DNA of 41,993 nucleotides, from IMG/VR virus record IMGVR_UViG_3300020401_000028, positions 1 through 41,993 of that record; one strand, 5' to 3'. The notes below the pieces were generated by a model. It did no database searches. It was not told the DNA's origin and was given only the letters and a program-made list of their open reading frames with translations. The stretch comes from a virus. The translations under genes were made by a program, and so were the position numbers. How positions within the stretch are numbered: the first letter of the stretch is position 1; the number at the start of each line of letters is the position of its first letter. This document shows positions 33,142 through 41,600 of the stretch, piece after piece.

Positions 33142-34595
33142 AAATTGCTGTAGTAGGCGGAGGCACAGCAGGATTTGTGTCAGCACTTATACTTAAAACA
33201 AGTTTTCCGCAGTATGAAGTTGACGTAATACGTTCAACAAAGATTGGAACCATAGGAGTTGGTGAAGGATCTACAGAACATTTCACAGCATTTATGGATT
33301 ACGTTGGTATTTCAGCAGGAGAACTTGTAAAAGAAACAGATGCAAGTTTCAAGAGTGGCATTATGTTTAAAGATTGGGGCGGCAAAGACTATCTGCAAAA
33401 TGTTCATGGCCCTTACACGTTTGATCATTTAGGAATGCCGATGGCATTTGCAAAATTAATCGGAGAAAATGCAGACCCAAGAGAGTTTGTTGGTGATTAC
33501 CTTTATGAAAACAAAACACCTTTCATGAAATTTATGGAAGAAAGACCTAATGAGACAGGAGTTAGCCAATACCATTTTAATACACATAAGTTAAATGATT
33601 ATCTTACAAAGAAAGCCGAGGAAAAGGGTTGTGTAGTACTTGATGATGAAATAGAAGACGTGATTTTTAATGATTTAGGATCAGTGAGACAAATAAAAAG
33701 CCAATCTAACACATATGAATACGATTTTTATGTTGACTGTACAGGATTTGCTAGGTTATTGATTGGAAAATTAGGAGCAAAGTGGCAAAGCTATAGTAAG
33801 TATCTTAAAATGAAAGAAGCTATTGTATTTCCTACTGCTGAAGAAGATGAAATACCGATATGGACATTAGCAAGGGCTATGAATAGTGGATGGATGTTTC
33901 GAATTCCTATTTGGGGTAGAAAAGGTAACGGGTATATTTTTGATAGCGACTTCATCACACCAGATCAAGCTCAAATAGAAATCGAAACCTACTTAGGACA
34001 TGGAGTACAAATTGCAAAACATCTCAAGTTCGAGCCAGGGTGTTTGGATAAACCTTGGATAAAAAATGTTTGTGCAATTGGATTGAGTGCAAATTTTGTA
34101 GAACCTCTAGAAGCAAGTAGTATTGGAACAAGTATTAATCAAAGTTTTCTACTTGCACAACGTCTAGTAAATTATAATAAGCAAACAATTGATAGATACA
34201 ACGTTGAGATAGGTGCAATAATGGATAACATAAGAGATTTTATTGTCCTACACTATATAACAAAACGCAGAGATACAGATTTTTGGAAAGCTGTAGCAGA
34301 AGTAGAGATACCAGATTCATTAGCAAACAATTTAGCGATGTGGAGACAAAGGATGCCAGTGGCCGACGATTTCACTTCATATACAAAAAAGATTTTATTC
34401 AACGAATATAATTTTGCATTAGTAATGAATGGCCTTGAACTGTTTGATAACAAAAAAATTAAAATGCAATATGAAAATTTACCACAAGAAGCGAAGGACC
34501 ATACTGAAAGATTGTATCAAGAAAAAACAGAATTTGATAAAATTAAAGCTATTCCGCACAAGATGATGTTAGATTTATTGCGGAGATTAGTATGA
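33138..34595 (+). CDS. Flavin-dependent tryptophan-halogenase-family protein, 485 aa
   Basis: The FAD-binding GxGxxG is present as VVGGGTAGF (residues 5-13), followed by GVGEGSTEHF. The active-site lysine sits in DASFKSGIMF (K72, matching PrnA K79), and the catalytic glutamate in EPLEASSIGTS (E325). The diagnostic WxWxIP reads W252-M-F254-R-I-P, with Phe replacing the second Trp. Length (485) is close to PrnA/RebH (about 530), slightly short. Members chlorinate or brominate tryptophan or other aromatics using FADH2 from a separate reductase, which is not seen here. I chose ATG 33138 (GGGGAG upstream, ATGA overlap) over the in-frame ATG at 33123. Substrate unknown. Confidence 0.85.
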   Translation: MKIAVVGGGTAGFVSALILKTSFPQYEVDVIRSTKIGTIGVGEGSTEHFTAFMDYVGISAGELVKETDASFKSGIMFKDWGGKDYLQNVHGPYTFDHLGMPMAFAKLIGENADPREFVGDYLYENKTPFMKFMEERPNETGVSQYHFNTHKLNDYLTKKAEEKGCVVLDDEIEDVIFNDLGSVRQIKSQSNTYEYDFYVDCTGFARLLIGKLGAKWQSYSKYLKMKEAIVFPTAEEDEIPIWTLARAMNSGWMFRIPIWGRKGNGYIFDSDFITPDQAQIEIETYLGHGVQIAKHLKFEPGCLDKPWIKNVCAIGLSANFVEPLEASSIGTSINQSFLLAQRLVNYNKQTIDRYNVEIGAIMDNIRDFIVLHYITKRRDTDFWKAVAEVEIPDSLANNLAMWRQRMPVADDFTSYTKKILFNEYNFALVMNGLELFDNKKIKMQYENLPQEAKDHTERLYQEKTEFDKIKAIPHKMMLDLLRRLV

Positions 34596-35446
34596 GAATT
34601 TTTGCTTTTGGTTGTAGTCTATCGCAATATTTTTATCCTACCTGGGCAGATGTTGTACTACATGACTACAAACAAAAAGGTTATCATGGAGAAAACTGGG
34701 CAAGGAGTGGAGCAGGTAACCAATATATATTCACAAGATTATGGGAAGCAAATACTGTACATAAATTTACCGAAGACGATGTAATATTATTACAATGGTC
34801 TAGTATGTTTAGAGAAGATAGATACCATATGGGGCATGGATGGTGGACACCTGGTAACTTTAGTAATATGACTGTTGATGGTGACGCAATGGTTTTGAAT
34901 AATTTTTTCTATAAAAACAAATGGCAATGGGCTGATTTAATTCATGTAACTATGCGAGATTGTGCTTTGATATCTAGCACTCACAAAGCATTAGAAAAAA
35001 TTGGTTGCAAAGTCATTACAACTTGCTTTAGAGACTGGTTTGAAGGTTGGGAAGACCAAAATACACAATTTAAAAATGATAAATTAGAAATAGAAGATTT
35101 ACGTGCAGTCTTAGAAATGTATAAAGAAGATATTAAAACATCTTGTCCTCCAATATTAAATGCATTGAAGTTTGGAACAACAGAAGAATGGCAAGCAACA
35201 AGACCAAAAAGCACTCCGTCATTAAATCCAGAACATGAACACATGTTGTTACATGAACTTCATCCACTTACACACGAAGCGGCAGATTACGTAGAATCAC
35301 ATGTTTGCAAATTAAGTAATGAGACAAAAGAATTTGTTGAACAATGGAAAGAACAATTATTAGAAAAAGATCCAATTATATTAGGTGAGTTAAAATGGTT
35401 TAACAAAGCAAAATTAGGTTGGTCAGATGATAGATGGAGACCATAA
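34592..35446 (+). CDS. SGNH/GDSL-like hydrolase-family protein, 284 aa
   Basis: MRIFAFGCSLSQYFYPTWAD has the GDS-type nucleophile block as G7-C8-S9, with S9 the likely nucleophile. WARSGAGNQYI (36-46) supplies the Gly and Asn oxyanion positions. LHELHPLTHEAADYVE (219-235) looks like the catalytic-His block, although the usual D-x-x-H is not intact. Such enzymes are esterases or acyl-transfer enzymes, often acting on acetylated or acylated glycans. The large central part (about 70-210) is rich in Trp and Asp and has no clear motif. It overlaps the halogenase by 4 bases. Family membership is probable; activity is not certain because the blocks are degenerate. Confidence 0.65.
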   Translation: MRIFAFGCSLSQYFYPTWADVVLHDYKQKGYHGENWARSGAGNQYIFTRLWEANTVHKFTEDDVILLQWSSMFREDRYHMGHGWWTPGNFSNMTVDGDAMVLNNFFYKNKWQWADLIHVTMRDCALISSTHKALEKIGCKVITTCFRDWFEGWEDQNTQFKNDKLEIEDLRAVLEMYKEDIKTSCPPILNALKFGTTEEWQATRPKSTPSLNPEHEHMLLHELHPLTHEAADYVESHVCKLSNETKEFVEQWKEQLLEKDPIILGELKWFNKAKLGWSDDRWRP

Positions 35447-35447
35447 T

Positions 35448-36032
35448 ATGAGTACACCAGTTATTGGCTTAGATAGAGACGGAACTATAAATGAAGATAT
35501 AGGATTGACACAAGAAGGTGTACCACCCTACTGTATTAAGCCAGAACAATTCAAACCAATACCAGGTAGCTTAGAAGCAATTAAAATTATGCGTGACAAA
35601 GGATATGATGTAGTAATATTGACTAATCAATCCGGAATACAAAAAGGAATTATGGATGCAGTTGATGTTGATATTGTAAACAATTACATGTTACAATTAT
35701 TAGGAGATATAGGCTGTAAAAGCATCAACGGATTGTATTATTCAACAACACCTTTTAAGGACGATCCTTATAGAAAACCTAATCCTGGTATGTTCAAACG
35801 AGCTTCTGCTGAAATAGGCGTTGATTGGACAAACGGAGTGTATGTAGGTGACAAAATAACTGACCTCAAAGCGGCTATCAAAGCAAAAGCAAAGCCCATT
35901 TTAGTGCGTACAGGCTATGGTTTAGAAACAGTTAAAAAGTTAGATACCTTTGCTAACAAAGACCTAAAGAAGAAAACAGAGGTATTCGACAATCTAAGCC
36001 AGTTCGCTCATAGTCTCGTAGATTTATCATAG
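35448..36032 (+). CDS. HAD-family phosphatase, HisB-N/GmhB type, 194 aa
   Basis: HAD motifs occur in order: GLDRDGTINED (D9 nucleophile, D11), VVILTNQSGIQKG (59-67), PYRKPNPGMF (K110) and VYVGDKITDLKAA (D135, D139). This matches sugar or histidinol phosphate phosphatases such as D-glycero-manno-heptose-1,7-bisphosphate phosphatase. The Cys/His zinc loop of classical GmhB is absent: the loop before K110 reads YYSTTPFKDDPYRK, without cysteines. The start at 35448 has GGAGA 8 bases upstream and follows the previous stop by 1 base. Together with the GT9-like first gene it suggests a sugar-phosphate or heptose step. It ends the cassette. Confidence 0.75.
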   Translation: MSTPVIGLDRDGTINEDIGLTQEGVPPYCIKPEQFKPIPGSLEAIKIMRDKGYDVVILTNQSGIQKGIMDAVDVDIVNNYMLQLLGDIGCKSINGLYYSTTPFKDDPYRKPNPGMFKRASAEIGVDWTNGVYVGDKITDLKAAIKAKAKPILVRTGYGLETVKKLDTFANKDLKKKTEVFDNLSQFAHSLVDLS

Positions 36033-36063
36033 CTTTTTATACTCTTCTATATCTGTACAAAAC

Positions 36064-36071
36064 GATAAATA
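36064..36071 (+). promoter_or_regulatory. Late promoter motif (GATAAATA)
   Basis: The motif lies 18 bases before the first structural gene after the accessory cassette. No terminator hairpin is evident between 36033 and 36063, so read-through from the cassette is possible. Confidence 0.72.
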
Positions 36072-36089
36072 CAATATGGAGCATGTGTA

Positions 36090-36602
36090 ATGAGTAAACT
36101 TCTGACAAATCTATTTAAAAAAGGGTCAAACAATACTATAGAATTACCAGAAAGATCTAGCTTTAGTTATAAAGGCCATTGGATCGGAGTTCAGTATAAC
36201 ACCATAATGGATTCATTTCATGTTGGTGAATTTAGTAGTGCTGTTTATCAGATCACAGTTGAATTTGATTCAAACGAAAAAGAGATAATGCAATTAAGCG
36301 TTGTTGCAAGACCCGATAGAGCAGTAGCAAATATATTTGGTAGATCAAGCATTAACCAAGAATTAATTAATATATCTGTTACAGTAGACGCTAGTGAATG
36401 TAAGATTCACGTAGAACCTAAGTCGAAAACTTACGCAGGCGCAAAACTAGTATTCCATGCTACTTACGCTAAAACTATTCATCAACTTACTCCTCCTGCT
36501 ATAGTCGCAGATACGAGTACCGAAGAGGCAAGCGGAATAAATACTTTTGATAGTAATACAAGTACAATGGATAATACAACATTAACATTTGATAGGGTGT
36601 AA
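36090..36602 (+). CDS. Virion structural protein, 170 aa
   Basis: The protein begins MSKLLTNLFKKGSNNTIELP and has a beta-rich middle (SFHVGEFSSAVYQITVEFDS, LISVTVDASECKIHVEPKSK-like). The C-terminal 40 residues are low-complexity Thr/Asn/Ser (FDSNTSTMDNTTLTFDRV). Its place at the head of a late-promoter unit, next to fibre-like genes, suggests a minor virion or baseplate protein. I recognise no named domain. Confidence 0.65.
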   Translation: MSKLLTNLFKKGSNNTIELPERSSFSYKGHWIGVQYNTIMDSFHVGEFSSAVYQITVEFDSNEKEIMQLSVVARPDRAVANIFGRSSINQELINISVTVDASECKIHVEPKSKTYAGAKLVFHATYAKTIHQLTPPAIVADTSTEEASGINTFDSNTSTMDNTTLTFDRV

Positions 36603-36605
36603 AAG

Positions 36606-38090
36606 ATGGCAAAATCAGTACTAAACGTAGGTACAGCCGCAAATGACGGAACTGGTGATAGTCTTAGAGCAGGTGCTACTAAGATTAATGCTAACGCCGA
36701 TGAGCTGTACAATGCACTAGGCGATGGTGTAAATTTAAAAGATATCGTCAATTCAAGTATGGAAATAGATATTCCAAACGACGACAACAAGATTAATAAA
36801 TTGGCATTTCATGCCGCAACATTAAACCAAATGAATGCGATAAGTCCATCGACTTATCACGGAGCAATGTTACATGTACACGAAGGTGGTACAGTATATG
36901 TTGCACATGCAGGTGCATGGAGAAAAATGTTGCTTGATACAAGTGGTGGAGCAGTAGCAAATTACACAGATCCATTAAAAACAGTTGCTTATGTAGGAAA
37001 CATCAATTCCCTATCTGATGTTGACACAACAAGTACACCACCGCAAACAGGAAACGTTTTAAAATGGGATGGTGGCAAATGGGCACCAGGAACAGATGCA
37101 ACATCAGGTGGCGGAGGTACTGACGCTGATACACTTGATGGACAAGACGGTTCATACTATCTAAATTACAACAATTTAAATAACCGACCAACTGTACCAA
37201 GCTCACTTACTGACCTAAGTATTTCAGATGGTCAAAGTGGACAAGTGTTAACCACAGATGGTTCAGGAACATTTACATTTACAACAATAAGTGCAGGCGG
37301 AAATCAAAATGTTTTTGCTACAGTAGATGCTGACACTGGCACAACAACTGCAAACTCAACTACTGATACTTTAACTGTTGCAGGTGGAGCAAACATTGCT
37401 ACAAGCATCGTTGGTGATACAGTTACTATTGCTTATACAGGTTCTCCTAACTCAGGTGAAGAAAACCAAAATGCATTTTCTAATGTTCAAGCTGACACAG
37501 GTATAGCGGCGGCAGATAGTAAAACAGATACACTTACTATTGCAGGTGGTACAAATATTTCAACAGCAGTAACAGGTGACACAGTAACTATTAATTACTC
37601 TGGATCAAACAACTTGGATAGTTTGACAGATGTATCAGCATCAGGAGCGGCAACAGGACAACTATTACTTTATACTGGTAGTGGTTGGGCAAATGTAACA
37701 GGAAAAACTTTTGATGAAATGGCTTTACCTGCAATTACAACGCTAGTTGTTTCAGCAGATTCTAACAACGGATACAAAATGGATCAATATGGAAATACAG
37801 AAGATCCAACAATTTATGCAATATCAGGAACAACTATTGCATTTAAAATTAATAGTGGATCTAATCATCCATTCCAAATTGAAACAAGTGGTGGCACAGC
37901 ATACAACAACGGATTGGTGCACATTGGGTTAGACGGATCAGTTTCAACAGGTTCGCAAGCACAAGGTAAAACATCGGGTACATTATATTGGAAAGTTCCT
38001 GCAAACATAAGTGGTAACTATGCATATCAATGTACAGTACACAGTTCAATGAGAGGAACTATTGTTGTTAAAGACATAAGTGGACTATAG
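36606..38090 (+). CDS. Fibre-like virion protein with C-terminal cupredoxin-like domain, 494 aa
   Basis: The start SVLNVGTAANDGTGDSLRAG followed by ATKINANADELY is a common N-terminal module of phage fibre and baseplate proteins. The middle is Thr/Gly/Asp-rich with repeated QNVFATVDADTGTTTANSTT-like and ADTGIAAADSKTDTLTIAGG segments. Residues about 385-494 look like a cupredoxin: NHPFQIET (H421), YWKVPANISGNYAY, then QCTVHSSMRGTIVV with C476, H479 and M482. These occupy the positions of type 1 copper ligands, although the Cys-to-Met spacing is shorter than in plastocyanin. Copper binding is not proven; the fold may serve as an adhesion tip. Confidence 0.7.
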   Translation: MAKSVLNVGTAANDGTGDSLRAGATKINANADELYNALGDGVNLKDIVNSSMEIDIPNDDNKINKLAFHAATLNQMNAISPSTYHGAMLHVHEGGTVYVAHAGAWRKMLLDTSGGAVANYTDPLKTVAYVGNINSLSDVDTTSTPPQTGNVLKWDGGKWAPGTDATSGGGGTDADTLDGQDGSYYLNYNNLNNRPTVPSSLTDLSISDGQSGQVLTTDGSGTFTFTTISAGGNQNVFATVDADTGTTTANSTTDTLTVAGGANIATSIVGDTVTIAYTGSPNSGEENQNAFSNVQADTGIAAADSKTDTLTIAGGTNISTAVTGDTVTINYSGSNNLDSLTDVSASGAATGQLLLYTGSGWANVTGKTFDEMALPAITTLVVSADSNNGYKMDQYGNTEDPTIYAISGTTIAFKINSGSNHPFQIETSGGTAYNNGLVHIGLDGSVSTGSQAQGKTSGTLYWKVPANISGNYAYQCTVHSSMRGTIVVKDISGL

Positions 38091-38098
38091 GATAGACA

Positions 38099-38656
38099 AT
38101 GGCAGGTACAGTAGTAAACGATAAATTTCAAGCACAAAACGGATTTGAAAGTCCTAACTTCACTGTTGATAGTTCGGGAAAAATCACTGCGCCTACTATA
38201 GATGTAAAGAATATTTTACTTAATGGTACAACTTTTGTGCAATATGTTCCGCCAACAGACGACGGCGGAGATGATACTGGTACGCAGGTTTCAAATAGCT
38301 TTGAAAGTTTAGCTGTAACTGGTGGAGTTTTCAAAGTAAATTATCAAAACAACACAATACTATCAGTGGTTAACGGAAGAATATCTATTAATAATGAAGG
38401 TATTCCAGGCACAATTGATAATGTAGATATTGGTTATAAAACACCTGTTCAAATAAAAGCATATGGTATTGATTTGACGACAGCACCAGATAGTAGCACA
38501 AGCCAACTTAATGTTGACGGAGCAACTATGAATGGTACTTTGACTGTGGCAAACAATTTGGTTTTACAGTCTGATCCAAGTATTGGAACACACGCAACAA
38601 ATAAAGGATATGTAGACTCAACGGCAACAGCCTTAGCAGTGGCATTTGGAGCATAA
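38099..38656 (+). CDS. Small fibre-like virion protein, 185 aa
   Basis: The protein contains FESPNFTVDSSGKITAPTID and the segment NSFESLAVTGGVFKVNYQNN. Near the end, LNVDGATMNGTLTVANNLVL and IGTHATNKGYVDSTATALA resemble T4-like fibre C-terminal motifs (DATNKGYVD). It has no enzyme motif. It lies 8 bases after the cupredoxin-bearing gene and 3 bases before the next giant gene, so the three are probably translated together. A fibre or baseplate component is likely. Confidence 0.65.
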   Translation: MAGTVVNDKFQAQNGFESPNFTVDSSGKITAPTIDVKNILLNGTTFVQYVPPTDDGGDDTGTQVSNSFESLAVTGGVFKVNYQNNTILSVVNGRISINNEGIPGTIDNVDIGYKTPVQIKAYGIDLTTAPDSSTSQLNVDGATMNGTLTVANNLVLQSDPSIGTHATNKGYVDSTATALAVAFGA

Positions 38657-38659
38657 AGA

Positions 38660-41600
38660 ATGGCAAAGAAAAAAATATATAATTATAAGTTTTACCCAGG
38701 CATTGGTCTAAACGGTAGTAGATACCCTAATGCTGAAGCATTAATAGTAGCTAACAAGACTTTTATACAAAAAGAAGTAACAGCCTGGATTTCACAACAA
38801 GTGGCAGATAATGCAACTGGTTTTGAAGGGTATACTTATAGTGAATCCAAATGTGAAAGAGATACAGGATACAATGTTGATGCTTACGTTCATGATTTAA
38901 AGTATGGAGGTAATGCAGAAACTTATAGAATTGCAAATACTTATTGGGAAAAAGACGTTGCACAAGTTGATGGAACAAGAGTTGCTGAAGTAAAAGCAAA
39001 AGAGTTTACAAGAGACTTAATTAACAATCACGTGCTTACAAATTCAGCACAATCTACACCATACCAATCAGCAGTAGCACAAGTAATTGACTCGTCAAAG
39101 ACAAGTGAACCAGCGGCAAGTACAAGGATTCAGTATCTTGCAAATGTAGTAAGAGATGTCATTCAAAACGGACTTTCTAGTTTACCAACCTATGAAAGAA
39201 AAGGTTTAGGACATATTAGATTTGTAGGAAACTATGACACTAGTGACATGTTAATTGTAACTAACACTTCAAAGTCTACAGTAATTTTCAACTTTACAGA
39301 TCCACTTAAAGGCGGTAAAATCACAAGATTAGATGATGTTACTCCTAGAGATAGTGGTGGTTATATTGTTAAGTACGATTCAACAAATTCTAATGAAAAC
39401 GCAGATGATGATTTTCCAAAATACTTACAAACAACAGATGCTATTAGTGTTTTAGATTTAGAATTTGATACAAGTTCTATGTCAGAGTCTGATGAAATTC
39501 AGATTTTCACTGACACACCAGAACAGGTAATGCGTCCATACAATTTTGGAACAGATGCTATTGAACGTATGCGTATTGCTCCTCCATTGTCCATGCTTGA
39601 TGCTGACTTTGAATACGGATTACAGCCAACAAAATGGTCAGCTATAGGTATGATGAGGGGTTATCCAAGTGTGTACGAAGTACCAGGTACAGATACACAA
39701 GTGCAAACAGTTGTTACTGATGCATCATCAGGCACAAGCGGTATTGGTGCTTCTAAAATTACAGTTACAACTATTGGTGCTCACGGATTTGAACCAGGAA
39801 CACCTATAACAATTAAAGCATTAGAAGATGCTGTAGTTGGTGCGGCTAGAGCTGAAGGATCTTTTGTAATTGACAGTGTTCCTACAGCGACTACATTTAC
39901 ATTTTACGCAAAAGCAAAAGTAGGTACTACCAATGGACAGGTTTTATCAACAACATATACTCAACTAAGACAAGGAAACTTTTATACTGGTGCAAGTGTA
40001 GGACAGCCAAGATTTGATGTTTTCAGTAATGGTACAAACGGAACTATGTCACTTTCATTGGCGGCGCAGATTGGTGAAAATAGATTAGCGTTTACAGGAG
40101 ATGTTCCAGAGATTGGTGCTCCGATTGTGAATGCGGCATTACCAACAGGTACACAGGTTTCAGGTATTGCAAGTACACCAGGAGGTACAGCTTTACCAGT
40201 TAATTTGACAAGTGATATTTCAAGTGGCAACACACAGTTCACTGTAAGTTCTACATCGGGAATTGTTCAAGGATTAGCGGCAGATAACGGTTCTGGAGAT
40301 GCTATATTTGTTAACAACATTGTTGGAAATACAATTAGCATGAGTGGATCTTTCACTACTAATATTACTAAAAACACGGAAACATACACAGGTGTAAGCG
40401 GAACAATCACAGCTCCAGCAGGTGTTAATGGACAATTTAATTTAAGTAGAACAGGCGCTGTGTATTCAGTTGATGGAATAAATCAATCAGGTTCAGGATA
40501 CAAACAAGGTGACAAAATTAAAATTACTGGAGATAATTTAGGCGGTGTTACACCAGCCAATGATGCAATAATTACTGTTACAGCAGTAAACGGCACAGGT
40601 GGAATTACATCAGCAACTATCACAGGTACTGCATTAAGCGGAAGCATTACATATCAAAACGTTGCTAACACTTACAGTGGAGGCGGTGGTAGTCTTGGAA
40701 GTACAAACTTTGACATTGCATTTGAAAATAATGCTTACACAGTAGTAAATATTAATTCACCTAACGATACAACTGGGTTTGCAGTACACGACGGAATTAG
40801 AATTACAGGACAAAATGTAGAGCCAGGAACTGGACAAGACGGAAGCCAAAACGACGGCGGTAATGATTTGGTCATGAAGGTTGGTGCTGTTGGTGCTGGA
40901 GGATCAATTACATCAATTACAATTATAAATGCCGCAGGTAGAACAGGTACTCCACCGTCAGTAAATAAATCATACAGCTTTGGTGCAAGTGCATTATCAT
41001 ATACAGGCGGTTCAGGTTCTAATCTAGATTTCCAAGTATCAATCCAAACAGGAGTAGGCGCGGCTTATCAAGTGCAAATACAAAACGGAGGTACAGGCTT
41101 TAACACAGCTGATGTGATCGTTTGTAGCGGTGCTGATTTAGGAGGTTCTAGTCCTGCAAATGATTTATATCTAAGAGTAGTTTCAATCGATGGAACAGGT
41201 AGAATTACTGATGTAAGAGCAGAAGGAGCGGACGAATCAACGATTGCAACTCCTTATAACGGTGGAACTTTTGTTGGAAAAACACTTGCTGTTTACAATG
41301 GTAGTGGAGCAATTTTTGATGTTACAAATGACGGATCTTCGTATTCGGTGGCTCTTGATACAGCAGGAAATGATTATATATCAGGACAATCATTTACAAT
41401 AGCTGGTACTGCATTAGGAGGTACAAGCCCAACTAATGATGCCACAATTACAGTAGATTCAACCTTGAATACAAATGCGGCTGATCAAGGTAGAGTAAAC
41501 AATATTAGTATAGTAGGTACAGCACCTACGTTACCTACAACTTTCACAGGACAAGCAGGAACCAACGAAGCACACGCAGGAGCAAGCGGTACTTTTGACG

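Noticed and set aside
36536-36543. AATAAATA inside the 170-aa structural gene, about 60 bases before the next start
   Set aside because: It matches the late motif but lies within a coding, low-complexity AT-rich segment. It may be real but cannot be told from chance, so it is not listed as a promoter.
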